Positions 19,225 to 29,029 are shown, counted from the first letter of the stretch. The stretch: 41,114 nt of DNA from Idiomarina baltica OS145 (GCF_000152885.1 NZ_CH672404.1:288144-329257); one strand, 5' to 3'. The notes: generated by a model not told the origin, from the letters alone. Numbers and translations are program-made.

Positions 19225-20889
19225 TTAATGAATAAGTAACTCCCGGGCGTTGTCTTTAGTTTTTTCGGTAATGCTATCGCCACCCAATAAGCGAGCGAGC
19301 TCATCAATTCGCTGTTCTTCGTTAAGCTGCCAAACTTGCGTTTCTGTTTGTGCGCCATCGGTTTGTTTGAGTACCTGCATTTGATGATGTCCCTTAGCAG
19401 CCACTTGCGGTAAGTGAGTGACACAGATAATTTGGCACTGCTCGCCTAGACTCCGTAACATTGAACCCACAACCGCTGCGGTGGGTCCACTCACACCGAC
19501 ATCGACCTCGTCAAACATCATGGTCGGTACCGTATTTTGATTGGCACACATGACCTGTATGGCAAGACTGATGCGTGATAGTTCCCCGCCCGATGCAACT
19601 TTACTAAGCGCTTGTAGCGGCTGCCCAGGGTTGGTGGTCACGGTAAAGCAGATTTCGTCGGTGCCCCAGAGCGTTGCTGTGGCTTTGTCATCATGATCAA
19701 CTTGGATGACAAATTCACCATGGGGCATGTTTAACTTATGCATGGCGCGGGAAATTTCGGCACTCAGTTTGTCCGCTGCTTTTTTCCGGCTTGTCGATAG
19801 CTTAAGCGCCGCTTGTCGATAAACGGTACGTAATGCTTGACGTTGCTCAGCGAGTTGTTCGTTATCTTCCTCAGCGCGTTCGAGTTCATCCAATTGTTGT
19901 TGCAACTGCTGATGATGTTGATAAAGGTCGAGTGGCGCGACATGATGTTTTTTAGCGAGCGCAATCGCTTGGCTCATCCGTTGTTCAGTGACTTCGAGTT
20001 GCTCAGGATCAATATCTAATTGGTCTTGATAATTACGCAGTTCTAATGCTGTTTCTTCGATATGAACTTTAGCTTGTTCAAGCAGTGCTAAAATAGGCTG
20101 GATTTGCTCATCAAGCTCGGCGGATTCTTCTAATCGGCCGTGGGCGGCTTGAATGAGTCCCGATACATTATTGTGCTCGCCGTCATAAAGCGCATTTAGA
20201 GCAAAGGCACTGTTTTCCGTTAAGGCGCGAACATGAGTCAACCGTTTGTGGTCACTCTCAAGTTGCTCAAATTCGCCCTCTCCGATATTAAATTCATTAA
20301 GCTCTTTAACCTGATAACTTATTAGTTGTTTCTGTGCTGCTAATTCTTCTTTGCGCTGCTGATGTTGGCGAAAACGCTTTTCGGTAGCCGCCCAGTTACG
20401 GTAGCTTTCTTGTACTTCTGTAATAAGTTCAGCATGCTGAGCGAACTGATCAAGTAATTCGCGCTGGTGCTCTTCTTTTACCAACAGCTGGTGTTCATGC
20501 TGACCATGAATATTGACCAATGTTGGCGCTAATGTGCGTTGCTGTGTGAGTGTCACTGGCGCGCCGTTAACCCAAGCCCGTGAACGACCATCTTTACTAA
20601 TAGTACGGCGCAATACACACTCGAGGTCATCATCAAACTCGTTGTCGACGAGCCAGCGGTGAGCGGGACTGTCGTGAGTGATAGTGAAGCGCGCACTGAT
20701 GTCCGTTTTGTCGCAGCCCGGTCTCACCCAGTTGGCATCGGCACGTCCACCCAGGCATAGCCCGAGCGCATCCAGTGCGATAGATTTACCCGCACCGGTC
20801 TCACCGGTAATGGCGGTCATCCCGTTTTTAAACTCGATATCTAACTGCTTGACGATTGCAAAATTGCGAATGTGTAACTCAGTCAACAT
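19225..20889 (-). CDS. recN: DNA repair protein RecN
   Basis: SMC-like ATPase involved in double-strand break repair. The 554-residue length is one more than E. coli RecN. Walker A is GETGAGKS at 29-36, the ABC signature is ASGGELSRISLAIQVM, and Walker B is MMFDEVDVGVSG; between them lies a long coiled-coil part rich in E, Q and L. I chose the ATG at 20889, giving MLTELHIRNFAIVKQL as in relatives; AGGAG lies 7 bases upstream. A GTG five codons earlier overlaps that Shine-Dalgarno and is unlikely. The upstream region carries a consensus LexA box and further half-sites, so the gene belongs to the SOS response. Confidence 0.97.
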   Translation of the reverse strand: MLTELHIRNFAIVKQLDIEFKNGMTAITGETGAGKSIALDALGLCLGGRADANWVRPGCDKTDISARFTITHDSPAHRWLVDNEFDDDLECVLRRTISKDGRSRAWVNGAPVTLTQQRTLAPTLVNIHGQHEHQLLVKEEHQRELLDQFAQHAELITEVQESYRNWAATEKRFRQHQQRKEELAAQKQLISYQVKELNEFNIGEGEFEQLESDHKRLTHVRALTENSAFALNALYDGEHNNVSGLIQAAHGRLEESAELDEQIQPILALLEQAKVHIEETALELRNYQDQLDIDPEQLEVTEQRMSQAIALAKKHHVAPLDLYQHHQQLQQQLDELERAEEDNEQLAEQRQALRTVYRQAALKLSTSRKKAADKLSAEISRAMHKLNMPHGEFVIQVDHDDKATATLWGTDEICFTVTTNPGQPLQALSKVASGGELSRISLAIQVMCANQNTVPTMMFDEVDVGVSGPTAAVVGSMLRSLGEQCQIICVTHLPQVAAKGHHQMQVLKQTDGAQTETQVWQLNEEQRIDELARLLGGDSITEKTKDNARELLIH

Positions 20890-20914
20890 GGCTGGGCTCC
20901 TCACAATAAAAAGA

Positions 20915-20959
20915 ACAGTAATACTGTTTACCTATACAGTATATACAGTAGTTATACAG
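20915..20959 (-). promoter_or_regulatory. LexA (SOS box) operator region of recN
   Basis: TACTGTTTACCTATACAGTA at 20922-20941 fits the LexA consensus CTGT-N8-ACAG exactly. On the minus strand, CTGT half-sites also occur at 20959-20956, 20948-20945 and 20918-20915, most of them inside the same TACTGTAT context. In E. coli, recN also has several LexA boxes. The cluster spans the likely -10 region and the start of the transcript. Confidence 0.9.
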
Positions 20960-20978
20960 TATTATTGTGCAATTGCAA
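20951..20978 (-). promoter_or_regulatory. Candidate recN promoter
   Basis: On the minus strand, TTGCAA (20978-20973), a 16-base spacer and TATAAC (20956-20951) resemble a sigma-70 promoter. The -10 element overlaps one LexA half-site and the full LexA box lies immediately downstream, the expected design for strong SOS repression. Confidence 0.55.
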
Positions 20979-21005
20979 TGCAAAGAGTGACTTTTTTTTA
21001 GTCAG

Positions 21006-21887
21006 TTAGAAAAGACGGCTGCCCCAACCCAATTTGTTACGTAATACATGGTAGTAGCTGTGTGTTGTCGGATGCACCATCGTCAAGGTATGCGGGTGTT
21101 TTTCGATAATGACCTCATCACCTGGCATGACATCAAGACGCCCATGACCGTCGCAACTGATTTGTAAATGATCGTTGTCCTTGGCTGCACGCAGTCGCAC
21201 TCGGGAGTTTGCGTCGAGCACAATCGGACGACTACTCAGTGTATGCGGAAACATGGGGACCAAGGTAATAGCATTTAGGTTGGGATGCAGAATAGGACCA
21301 CCGCCGGACAGAGAGTATGCCGTCGAGCCGGTGGGTGTCGCGATGATGACGCCATCGGAACGTTGCGAAAAGACAAATTGATCGTCGACATAAAGTTCAA
21401 ACTCGATCATGTGAGCGACTTTGTCTGAATGAAGAACAATTTCGTTCACCGCCACACCTTGTTGTTTAATTGACTCGCCTTTAACCGAGGCCGAGAGCAA
21501 GAAGCGCTCTTCTCTTACATAGTCACCCGCTAGCACATCCATCAGCGCGCTCACTGCGTCCTCTGGCGCTAAATCGGTCAGAAAGCCAAGGTTACCTCGA
21601 TTCACTCCAATAACCGCCACATCATGATCACACAGTGCGCGGGCAGCACCGAGCATATTGCCATCACCGCCGACGACTACCGCAATGTCGGCCCATTGTC
21701 CTAACTTCTCAAGTGAGCCCGTGTCGATGCAACTGCTTGGTTGTACCTGGGTGGCACAGCGTTCTTCCAAACAGACCTCATACTGACTTTCGCACAAGGC
21801 ACTAATAAGTGCCTCAAGTGTGTGACGAGTGCCAGTATCATTAATTTTTCCTAAAAGCGCGACGCGCTTAAATGCGGGTTGTTTCAT
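21006..21887 (-). CDS. nadK: NAD kinase
   Basis: Phosphorylates NAD+ to NADP+ in the cytoplasm. The 293-residue length is near the 292 of E. coli NadK. The diagnostic GGDG is at 73-76 ([14 protein letters not shown]), with the conserved AVNEIVLH segment and the glycine-rich [26 protein letters not shown] region (shown in pieces: [20 protein letters not shown]). It is divergent from grpE and upstream of recN on the same strand, an arrangement known from many gammaproteobacteria. Confidence 0.97.
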   Translation of the reverse strand: MKQPAFKRVALLGKINDTGTRHTLEALISALCESQYEVCLEERCATQVQPSSCIDTGSLEKLGQWADIAVVVGGDGNMLGAARALCDHDVAVIGVNRGNLGFLTDLAPEDAVSALMDVLAGDYVREERFLLSASVKGESIKQQGVAVNEIVLHSDKVAHMIEFELYVDDQFVFSQRSDGVIIATPTGSTAYSLSGGGPILHPNLNAITLVPMFPHTLSSRPIVLDANSRVRLRAAKDNDHLQISCDGHGRLDVMPGDEVIIEKHPHTLTMVHPTTHSYYHVLRNKLGWGSRLF

Positions 21888-21916
21888 AGGGCTTACCGCT
21901 ATCCTCTAGTCGTGAG

Positions 21917-21938
21917 TTAACGCTACGTGTTGCGTTAA
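21917..21938. repeat. Inverted repeat in the nadK-grpE spacer
   Basis: TTAACGC-N8-GCGTTAA, a perfect 7-bp inverted repeat spanning 22 bp, lies between the divergent nadK and grpE starts. The 8-base centre could form a loop, or the site could bind a dimeric regulator. I do not recognise it. Confidence 0.4.
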
Positions 21939-21961
21939 TTTTTATCAAGCGAAATAAAGGT

Positions 21962-21990
21962 CTTGAATCTTAATCGGACTATCCCCACAT
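21962..21990 (+). promoter_or_regulatory. Sigma-32 (RpoH) type promoter for grpE
   Basis: CTTGAAT (21962-21968), a 14-base spacer and CCCCACAT (21983-21990) closely match the heat-shock consensus CTTGAAA-N13-15-CCCCATNT. It lies about 40 bases before grpE, a classical RpoH target. Confidence 0.85.
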
Positions 21991-22031
21991 AACAACGCAT
22001 ACGTTCATTCGACATTTAAAGAGTATGGGTT

Positions 22032-22706
22032 ATGAGTGATAAGCAACCAAATCAAACAACTGAGAACTTTGAGCAGCAAGCACAAGAAGCCGCTCAACAA
22101 GAGGCCGCAAAAGAGGCGGCTGAGCAGGCAGCTGAACAGGCGCTTGGTAGCGACGAACAACCAGAGACCCAGCAGCAAACAGCTGCGGCGGCAGACAATC
22201 AAGCGGACCGTATTGCGGAGCTTGAGCTCGCGTTAACTAAGGCCGAAGCCAAAGTTAACGAGCAAAAGGAGTCGGTATTGCGTAGTCAGGCGGAAATGGA
22301 AAACGTACGTCGTCGCGCGAGTCAAGATGTTGAGAAGGCGCATAAATTTGCGTTAGAGAAGTTTGCCAACGAGCTACTCACGAGTGTGGATAACCTTGAG
22401 CGCGCGATGCAAGCGGCTGATACCGAAAACCCAGAGTTAAAAAGCTTTTTAGAAGGTATTGAGCTGACGTATAAAAGTCTGACATCAACGCTGGATAAAT
22501 TTGGCGTAAAAGCGGTCGGCGAAGAGGGCGAGGTCTTTAATCCAGACCTGCACCAAGCGATGTCGATGCAAGAATCGGCGGAGCATAAAAACAACACGAT
22601 TATCGCCGTTATGCAGAAAGGGTATGAGCTCAACGGACGTTTACTGCGCCCAGCCATGGTGATGGTGGCACGTAATAGTAACGGCGGCGTGGATACAAAA
22701 GCATAA
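22032..22706 (+). CDS. grpE: Nucleotide exchange factor GrpE
   Basis: Releases ADP from DnaK and so resets the chaperone cycle. The 224-residue protein has an A/E/Q-rich disordered start (about 1-60), a long coiled coil (about 61-130, ending [28 protein letters not shown] in E. coli-like form) and the C-terminal beta-wing domain with the typical [16 protein letters not shown] and [13 protein letters not shown]. It is somewhat longer than E. coli GrpE (197) because of the N-terminal extension. It is followed by dnaK and dnaJ and has its own sigma-32 type promoter. Confidence 0.97.
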   Translation: MSDKQPNQTTENFEQQAQEAAQQEAAKEAAEQAAEQALGSDEQPETQQQTAAAADNQADRIAELELALTKAEAKVNEQKESVLRSQAEMENVRRRASQDVEKAHKFALEKFANELLTSVDNLERAMQAADTENPELKSFLEGIELTYKSLTSTLDKFGVKAVGEEGEVFNPDLHQAMSMQESAEHKNNTIIAVMQKGYELNGRLLRPAMVMVARNSNGGVDTKA

Positions 22707-22732
22707 TTTGTAAGAGAAATTATGTTTTAGGG

Positions 22733-22760
22733 CTTGTAATTTTAGATACAGCCCCCAAAT
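22733..22760 (+). promoter_or_regulatory. Sigma-32 type promoter for dnaK
   Basis: CTTGTAA (22733-22739), a 13-base spacer and CCCCAAAT (22753-22760) fit the RpoH consensus with two mismatches. It is 70 bases before the dnaK start, so dnaK-dnaJ can be induced separately from grpE. Confidence 0.8.
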
Positions 22761-22830
22761 AACAGTTATCGAAATCATTAACGCTCAAACCAGAGCGGTT
22801 TGAACAGAATAGAAGTAGTGGAGATTAATT

Positions 22831-24756
22831 ATGGGTAAAATCATCGGCATTGACTTGGGTACAACAAACTCATGTGTCGCGGTTTTAGACGGCGGCAAAC
22901 CTCGTGTTATTGAAAACGGTGAAGGGGATCGTACAACCCCATCTGTCGTCGCATTTACCGACGATGGCGAAACTTTGGTAGGCGCACCGGCGAAACGCCA
23001 AGCAGTCACCAACCCGAATAAAACCTTGTTTGCTATCAAGCGCCTGATCGGTCGTCGTTTCCAAGATGATGAAGTTCAGCGCGACATTGGTATTATGCCT
23101 TATAACATTGTCAAAGCAGACAATGGTGATGCTTGGGTAGAAATCGATGGCGATAAAAAAGCGCCACCGCAAATTTCTGCTGAAGTATTGAAGAAAATGA
23201 AGAAAACCGCAGAAGAGTTTTTAGGTGAGAAAGTCACCGAAGCGGTTATCACTGTACCTGCATACTTTAACGATGCTCAGCGTCAGGCAACAAAAGATGC
23301 TGGTAAAATCGCGGGCTTAGAAGTTAAGCGTATCATCAACGAGCCAACCGCAGCTGCACTGGCTTACGGCATGGATAAGAAGTCCGGCGACAACGTTATC
23401 GCTGTTTATGACTTAGGTGGTGGTACGTTCGATATCTCGATCATCGAAATCGACGAAGTTGAAGGCGAGCATACTTTCGAAGTATTAGCGACTAATGGTG
23501 ATACACACTTGGGTGGTGAAGACTTTGATAACCGCTTGATCAACTATCTGGTTGAACAGTTTGAGAAAGATCAAGGTATCGATTTACGCAAAGATCCGTT
23601 AGCGATGCAGCGTCTGAAAGAAGCCGCTGAAAAAGCGAAAATCGAGTTGTCTTCTGCGCAACAAACGGAAGTCAACTTGCCATACATCACAGCTGATAAC
23701 ACTGGTCCTAAGCACTTAGCGATTAAAGTAACACGCGCTAAATTAGAATCGTTGGTTGAAGACTTGATTAAGAAGTCACTTGAGCCATTGAAGCAAGCAC
23801 TGGCTGATGCTGATATGTCAGTGAGCGATGTTAAAGACATCATCATGGTCGGTGGTCAAACACGTATGCCTAAGGTTCAACAGGCCGTGACTGACTTCTT
23901 TGGCAAAGAGCCACGCCGTGACGTCAACCCAGATGAAGCCGTAGCACTAGGTGCAGCTGTTCAAGCCGGTGTTTTACAAGGCGATGTGAAAGACGTATTG
24001 CTGCTTGACGTTTGTCCGCTGTCATTAGGTATCGAAACCATGGGCGGCGTAATGACCAAGTTGATCGAGAAAAACACCACGATTCCAACAAAAGAATCGC
24101 AAACATTCTCGACCGCAGAAGACAATCAGTCAGCTGTAACGATTCATGTATTGCAGGGTGAACGTAAACGCTCAAGCGATAACAAATCGCTAGGTCAGTT
24201 TAACCTCGAAGGTATTCGTGCAGCGGCGCGCGGTGTACCGCAAATCGAAGTGACCTTTGACATTGACGCTGACGGTATCTTACATGTGTCGGCGAAAGAT
24301 AAAGACACCGGTAAAGAGCAGAAGATCACCATCAAAGCTTCATCGGGTCTTGATGAGGATGAAGTCGAAAAAATGGTTAAAGACGCGGAAGCACACGCTG
24401 AAGACGACAAAAAGTTTGAAGAGTTAGTGCAAGCGCGTAACCAAGCGGACGGTTTAGTGCACGCAACGCGTAATCAGTTGAAAGAAGTCGGCGAAGCCTT
24501 GTCAGAAGATGATAAGAAAGCCATCGAAACCGCCTGCGACGAACTTGAGCAAGCTTCTAAAGACGGCGACAAAGACGCTATCGAAGCGAAGTCTCAAGCG
24601 TTGATGGAAGCTTCACAAAAACTGATGGAAGCTGCTCAGCAACAGCAAGCACAACAAGGTGGTGCAGAAGCCGGTGCAGAGCAAGCACAATCATCTAAAG
24701 ATGATGACGTTGTTGACGCTGAATTTGAGGAAGTGAAAGACGACGATAAGAAGTAA
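22831..24756 (+). CDS. dnaK: Molecular chaperone DnaK (Hsp70)
   Basis: Cytoplasmic Hsp70 that binds exposed hydrophobic segments in an ATP-dependent cycle driven by DnaJ and GrpE. The 641-residue product starts [18 protein letters not shown] and shows all nucleotide-binding signatures ([39 protein letters not shown]), the linker [16 protein letters not shown] and a substrate-binding domain, ending with a low-complexity tail and the conserved [16 protein letters not shown] Shine-Dalgarno lies 9 bases before the ATG. Confidence 0.99.
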   Translation: MGKIIGIDLGTTNSCVAVLDGGKPRVIENGEGDRTTPSVVAFTDDGETLVGAPAKRQAVTNPNKTLFAIKRLIGRRFQDDEVQRDIGIMPYNIVKADNGDAWVEIDGDKKAPPQISAEVLKKMKKTAEEFLGEKVTEAVITVPAYFNDAQRQATKDAGKIAGLEVKRIINEPTAAALAYGMDKKSGDNVIAVYDLGGGTFDISIIEIDEVEGEHTFEVLATNGDTHLGGEDFDNRLINYLVEQFEKDQGIDLRKDPLAMQRLKEAAEKAKIELSSAQQTEVNLPYITADNTGPKHLAIKVTRAKLESLVEDLIKKSLEPLKQALADADMSVSDVKDIIMVGGQTRMPKVQQAVTDFFGKEPRRDVNPDEAVALGAAVQAGVLQGDVKDVLLLDVCPLSLGIETMGGVMTKLIEKNTTIPTKESQTFSTAEDNQSAVTIHVLQGERKRSSDNKSLGQFNLEGIRAAARGVPQIEVTFDIDADGILHVSAKDKDTGKEQKITIKASSGLDEDEVEKMVKDAEAHAEDDKKFEELVQARNQADGLVHATRNQLKEVGEALSEDDKKAIETACDELEQASKDGDKDAIEAKSQALMEASQKLMEAAQQQQAQQGGAEAGAEQAQSSKDDDVVDAEFEEVKDDDKK

Positions 24757-24781
24757 GCTTAATTAGGCAACTTCGATATCA

Positions 24782-24820
24782 ACACGGGTGTTGCCGAAAG
24801 GTAATGCCCGTGTATTTATT
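24782..24820 (+). terminator. dnaK-dnaJ intergenic hairpin (attenuator-like)
   Basis: A 14-bp stem (24782-24795 with 24800-24813, three G-U pairs) is capped by a GAAA tetraloop and followed by ATTTATTTT. It can partly terminate transcription or protect the upstream mRNA, which would explain higher DnaK than DnaJ output. The T-tract is interrupted, so readthrough into dnaJ is expected. Confidence 0.75.
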
Positions 24821-24857
24821 TTAGACAGGTGTAAAATCACAACAGAAGATTACGGTT

Positions 24858-26006
24858 ATGGCGCAGGATTATTATCAGATTTTAGGTGTCGGCAAAGACG
24901 CCAATGAGAGAGATATTAAGAAAGCCTACAAGCGGATGGCGATGAAGTACCACCCAGACCGCACGAAAGGTGATAAAGAGTTAGAAGCCAAGTTTAAGGA
25001 AATTAAACAGGCCTACGAAGTGTTGTCGGATCCACAAAAACGCCAGATGTATGATCAATATGGGCACGAAGCGTTTCAACAAGCTCGCCAAGGTGGCGGA
25101 GCGGGCTCCGGTGGTTTCGGTGGCGGTGGTGCCGATTTTGCTGATATCTTTGGCGATGTATTCGGTGATATTTTTGGTGGCGGTCGTCGTCAGCAAGCGC
25201 GTCCTCAGCGCGGTGCGGACTTACGTTACAATCTAGAAATGTCGCTAGAAGACGCGGTGAAAGGTAAAGAAGTTGAATTGCAAATTCCGACCATGGTGGA
25301 ATGTGAGGATTGCGACGGCTCAGGTGCGAAAAAAGGCACACGACCAGAAACCTGTAGTCACTGTCACGGTTCCGGTCAAATTCAAATGCGTCAGGGCTTC
25401 TTTGCTGTGCAGCAGGCATGTCCGCATTGCCGTGGTACGGGGTCTATCATCAAAGATCCATGTAATACTTGCCACGGTCAGGGCCGCGTTGAAAAAACCA
25501 AAAAACTATCGGTTAAAATTCCAGCAGGCGTAGATACCGGTGATCGTATTCGTTTAGCGAACGAAGGTGAGGCGGGAGAAAAAGGCGCGCCAGCAGGCGA
25601 CTTGTATGTTCAGGTGCATGTGCGTGAACACCCTATCTTTGCGCGTGACGGCAACAATTTATACTGCGAAGTTCCAGTGAGCTTTACCAAGGCAGCGCTC
25701 GGTGGCGAAATTGAGGTACCGACGCTAGAAGGTAAAGTCAAATTGAAGGTGCCAAAAGAGACTCAAACGGGCAAACATTTCCGCTTACGTGGCAAAGGCG
25801 TTAAGTCAGTCCGTACGGGTGCTGTCGGCGACCTGATATGTAAAGTGGTCATCGAAACGCCGGTGAACTTATCATCGCGTCAACGCGAATTACTCGAGGA
25901 ACTTGAGAGTTCGATGGGGCACGGCGACGAAGCGGCTAAGTTCAGACCCAAGGAAAAAGGCTTCTTTGACGGTGTTAAACAATTTTTTGATGACTTGCGT
26001 AGCTAA
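24858..26006 (+). CDS. dnaJ: Molecular chaperone DnaJ (Hsp40)
   Basis: Co-chaperone that delivers substrates to DnaK and stimulates its ATPase. The 382-residue protein has a J domain with HPD at 32-34, a G/F-rich linker (about 75-115, [16 protein letters not shown]), four CxxCxGxG zinc repeats from C149 to about 207 ([32 protein letters not shown]) and the C-terminal substrate domains. Class A Hsp40, near the E. coli length of 376. It follows dnaK by 101 bases containing a hairpin. Confidence 0.98.
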   Translation: MAQDYYQILGVGKDANERDIKKAYKRMAMKYHPDRTKGDKELEAKFKEIKQAYEVLSDPQKRQMYDQYGHEAFQQARQGGGAGSGGFGGGGADFADIFGDVFGDIFGGGRRQQARPQRGADLRYNLEMSLEDAVKGKEVELQIPTMVECEDCDGSGAKKGTRPETCSHCHGSGQIQMRQGFFAVQQACPHCRGTGSIIKDPCNTCHGQGRVEKTKKLSVKIPAGVDTGDRIRLANEGEAGEKGAPAGDLYVQVHVREHPIFARDGNNLYCEVPVSFTKAALGGEIEVPTLEGKVKLKVPKETQTGKHFRLRGKGVKSVRTGAVGDLICKVVIETPVNLSSRQRELLEELESSMGHGDEAAKFRPKEKGFFDGVKQFFDDLRS

Positions 26007-26056
26007 GACTAATATCGTTAGTACGAAGTCATTATTGTTTGCCTAAAGGAGGCATT

Positions 26057-26872
26057 ATGCGGGCTTGGAAAATAGCGGCGTTGACGCTGGCGACTGTGAC
26101 AGTAGTCAGTTGCTCAAAGTCGCCAACAGGACGTTCTCAGTTAGCTTTTTTACCCGAGGGTCAATTGAATCAAATGGGTGAGCAGTCTTATGAACAGATG
26201 AAAGCTGAAACGCCGATTAGTGACGATCCCGCGATTAATGCGTACGTCCAATGCGTAAGTCACGCACTGATTGACGTGTTACCTGAACCTTATAGCAAGG
26301 CGGATTGGGAAATCACTGTATTTGATCAAGACACGGTGAATGCTTTTGCCTTGCCAGGAAACAATATCGGTGTTTACCGCGGTTTACTGGATGTTGCAGA
26401 AAACCAACACCAGTTGGCTGCCGTGATTGGTCACGAGATTGGCCACGTGATCGCGCAACATAGCAATGAGCGTGTATCAAGCAACATGGCAGTCGGCGCG
26501 GGGCTTCAAATTGGTGCAATTTTTGCCAATAAGGAGCTAGAGAGCGATACTGCGGCGCTATTGATGAGTGCCTTAGGTGTGGGAGCGCAAGTCGGTATTT
26601 TGTTACCGTATAGTCGTACTCACGAGTCTGAAGCAGACCAGTTGGGTCTCGACTACATGGCTGATGCCGGGTTTAAGCCTATTGAAGCCGCTGACTTGTG
26701 GCGCAATATGGCGAAGCAGTCGAAAGGCGCTCCGCCAGAATTACTATCAACGCACCCATCACCGCAAACGCGTATTGATGCCATAGAAGACTACGCACCA
26801 AGCTTGAGTGCGCGAGTACAACAAGCCCATCAACAAGGACGCAATCCTTCTTGTGAGCGACCTTCCTCGTGA
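26057..26872 (+). CDS. M48 family metalloprotease lipoprotein, LoiP (YggG)-like
   Basis: A 271-residue zinc protease probably anchored in the outer or inner membrane facing the periplasm. The signal peptide ends in a lipobox VVSC (Cys19). The HEXXH motif HEIGH is at 126-130, with the third ligand probably E192 in HESEADQLGLDYM, and a closing STHPSPQTRI as in LoiP and BepA-type enzymes. I chose the ATG at 26057 because AAAGGAGG lies just upstream; a TTG six codons earlier would contain that ribosome binding site. It lies 50 bases after dnaJ on the same strand and ends at a strong terminator, so it is probably transcribed with the chaperones, which fits envelope quality control. Confidence 0.88.
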   Translation: MRAWKIAALTLATVTVVSCSKSPTGRSQLAFLPEGQLNQMGEQSYEQMKAETPISDDPAINAYVQCVSHALIDVLPEPYSKADWEITVFDQDTVNAFALPGNNIGVYRGLLDVAENQHQLAAVIGHEIGHVIAQHSNERVSSNMAVGAGLQIGAIFANKELESDTAALLMSALGVGAQVGILLPYSRTHESEADQLGLDYMADAGFKPIEAADLWRNMAKQSKGAPPELLSTHPSPQTRIDAIEDYAPSLSARVQQAHQQGRNPSCERPSS

Positions 26873-26877
26873 TTAAT

Positions 26878-26914
26878 AAGACCAAGCCAAATTTTCGTTG
26901 GCTTGGTCTTTTAG
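26878..26914 (+). terminator. Intrinsic terminator after the dnaK-dnaJ-protease block
   Basis: A perfect 13-bp stem (AAGACCAAGCCAA / TTGGCTTGGTCTT, loop of 7 bases) followed by T residues, 5 bases after the protease stop. Confidence 0.93.
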
Positions 26915-26996
26915 TTATATGCTAGTCAAAAATTTTCTTTCGGCGACCGATTGATTGACGCTAAATTATCCGCATTTTTCTCGATGTGGACATTCT

Positions 26997-28235
26997 ATGT
27001 TTAGATTCTGGTTTAATATTCCCTTCTGGCAACGCGTACTGGGTGCATTTGTTTTAGGTGCGCTGGTAGGTGCTCTGTTCCCCGAAGCGGGACAAGCACT
27101 TAAGCCGTTGGGCGACCTGTTTATTCGCGCAATAAAAATGTTGGTGGCGCCGCTTATCTTTTGTGCCATTGTCAGTGCAATTACCGATTTAAACGATGGC
27201 CAAAAGCTAGGGCGCTTAGGAGCTAAAACGATTGGTATGTTCATGCTGACAGCCATTATCGCCAGTGCTATCGGCTTGACGCTGGGGACGCTTATCGATA
27301 TGAGCCCGGCTCAGACTCTCACCGCAACAGAACAAACCGAAAAGGTCATTCCGAGCGTCTCACAAGTGCTACTTAACTTTGTGCCAACTAATCCATTCGC
27401 TGCGCTCAGTGAAGGCAATGTACTTCAAATAGTTGTCTTTGCCGCGATTATCGGTGTTGCTATACAGAAACTGGGCGAACCTGCTGAACCGGTACGTCGA
27501 GTGATTAAATCGGGCGCAGAGGTGATGTATCAGGTCACTCGCATGGTCTTGCAACTTACACCGCTTGGCGTTTTAGGCTTAATGGCATGGGTGATCGGTG
27601 AATACGGCATTGCAAGTTTATTGCCTTTGGCCAAATTCGTGGGCGTGATCTATTTAGCAGTGCTGATCCACATTGTGGTGGTTTACGGTGGCTTTGTCCG
27701 TACCATGGGGGGCATGAGTGCTTGGCAATTTTTCCGAGCCGTGTTTGATGCACAAGTCGTTGCCTTTACGACCTGCAGTTCATTTGGTTCCTTGCCAGCG
27801 GCACACCGTGCGGTCACTGAACGTTTGGGTGTATCGAAGGATTACGCGAGTTTTGTGTTGCCGCTTGGGGCGACTATCAATATGGACGGTTGTGGCGGAA
27901 TTTATCCCGCCGTGGCAAGCATTTTTATTGCTAATCTGTACGGCATTCCACTCGATTGGATGGACTATGGCTTGATCATGATGACAGCGACCCTAGCGTC
28001 GGTTGGAACGGCAGGGGTGCCGGGTACTGCATTAGTGATGTTAACGGTGACGTTAAACGCTGTTGGCTTACCGCTCGAAGGAATCGCTTTTATTGCCGCA
28101 ATTGACCGTATCATAGACATGGCGCGCACCATGACCAATGTCACTGGTGACATGATGGTGGCACGCGTAGTTGCGCGTAGCGAAAACTTATTGCAGGATA
28201 ACAACCTTTATCAGGAAGCACGAGAAAGCGCATGA
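26997..28235 (+). CDS. Dicarboxylate/amino acid:cation symporter (DAACS family)
   Basis: Inner-membrane carrier of the GltP/DctA/SDF family, which takes up glutamate, aspartate or C4-dicarboxylates with Na+ or H+. The 412-residue protein is hydrophobic throughout and has the family motifs: the serine-rich hairpin TTCSSFGSLPAA, the LGATINMDGCGGIYPAVASIF segment (NMDG) and ASVGTAGVPGTALVML. The cysteine and GGI after NMDG differ from the usual NMDGTA, so substrate cannot be assigned. The ATG at 26997 fits the family start (MFRFWFNIPFWQRVL); an open frame reaching back to 26955 has only a TTG. The last 4 bases overlap dapB (ATGA). Confidence 0.92.
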   Translation: MFRFWFNIPFWQRVLGAFVLGALVGALFPEAGQALKPLGDLFIRAIKMLVAPLIFCAIVSAITDLNDGQKLGRLGAKTIGMFMLTAIIASAIGLTLGTLIDMSPAQTLTATEQTEKVIPSVSQVLLNFVPTNPFAALSEGNVLQIVVFAAIIGVAIQKLGEPAEPVRRVIKSGAEVMYQVTRMVLQLTPLGVLGLMAWVIGEYGIASLLPLAKFVGVIYLAVLIHIVVVYGGFVRTMGGMSAWQFFRAVFDAQVVAFTTCSSFGSLPAAHRAVTERLGVSKDYASFVLPLGATINMDGCGGIYPAVASIFIANLYGIPLDWMDYGLIMMTATLASVGTAGVPGTALVMLTVTLNAVGLPLEGIAFIAAIDRIIDMARTMTNVTGDMMVARVVARSENLLQDNNLYQEARESA

Positions 28236-29020
28236 AATTAGGTGTATTGGGCGCCAGTGGGCGTATGGGCCAACAAATTATTGAGTATGCCGAGGCTTAC
28301 GGCTTTGATGTGTCACATGCGTTCGTCAGTAAGCAGAGTCGTTCGCTCGGTAAGCCCATTGGGCAAACTCACTATCATCATGTGTCAGAGGTGAATGATG
28401 CACCCGATGTATTAATTGACTTTAGCTTACCCAACGCGCTGGAAGAAAACTTAGCTTATGCACAAAACCATCAGTGTCCGATTGTGGTCTGCACTACCGG
28501 GCTCGATGCCGCGCAACAGCAACTACTTCAGGACACGGCGCAAAAAGTAGCCACTCTACATGCGCGTAACACCAGCTTGGGTGTGGCACTGATGGAGCAG
28601 CTAACGCGCATCGCAGCAGGCGCGTTTAAAGACGCAGATATCGAAATTTTCGAAGCGCACCATCGACATAAAAAGGATGGGCCATCAGGCACTGCTTTAG
28701 CGCTCGGCGAGGCCGCTGCGATGGGCAGAAAGGTAACATTTGAGACCGTTAACGATGGTATTCGTGGCGATGGCTTACGTAGTGACGATGGCATTGGGTT
28801 TAGCGTATTGCGTGCCGCCGATATCGTCGGCGAGCATCAAGTTTGGCTGGCACAGGCCGGTGAGCGTATCGAACTCTCACATCGCGTGAGTGATCGTCGC
28901 ATCTTTGCTGAAGGTGCATTGCGCGCGGCAAAATGGCTGACGGCTCAGGCGCCGGGTGAGTGCTATCAAATGGCCGATGTGCTGGACTTAAAAAAGCAAC
29001 TGGCGCAACTATTGGATTAA
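28232..29020 (+). CDS. dapB: 4-hydroxy-tetrahydrodipicolinate reductase
   Basis: Reduces 4-hydroxy-tetrahydrodipicolinate with NAD(P)H in the lysine and diaminopimelate pathway. The 262-residue protein starts with a nucleotide-binding loop LGASGRMGQQI and contains the DapB signature EAHHRHKKDGPSGTALALGEA with the catalytic His and Lys. E. coli DapB has 273 residues. The ATG overlaps the transporter stop by 4 bases, so this essential gene may depend on coupled translation. carAB follows, as in many gammaproteobacteria. Confidence 0.97.
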   Translation: MKLGVLGASGRMGQQIIEYAEAYGFDVSHAFVSKQSRSLGKPIGQTHYHHVSEVNDAPDVLIDFSLPNALEENLAYAQNHQCPIVVCTTGLDAAQQQLLQDTAQKVATLHARNTSLGVALMEQLTRIAAGAFKDADIEIFEAHHRHKKDGPSGTALALGEAAAMGRKVTFETVNDGIRGDGLRSDDGIGFSVLRAADIVGEHQVWLAQAGERIELSHRVSDRRIFAEGALRAAKWLTAQAPGECYQMADVLDLKKQLAQLLD

Positions 29021-29029
29021 AAACAGCGC

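Noticed and set aside
21006-21016. T-run with TGACT/AGTCA near the end of nadK as a terminator
   Set aside because: The A/T-run sits within the loop, not after the stem, so it does not fit an intrinsic terminator for nadK.
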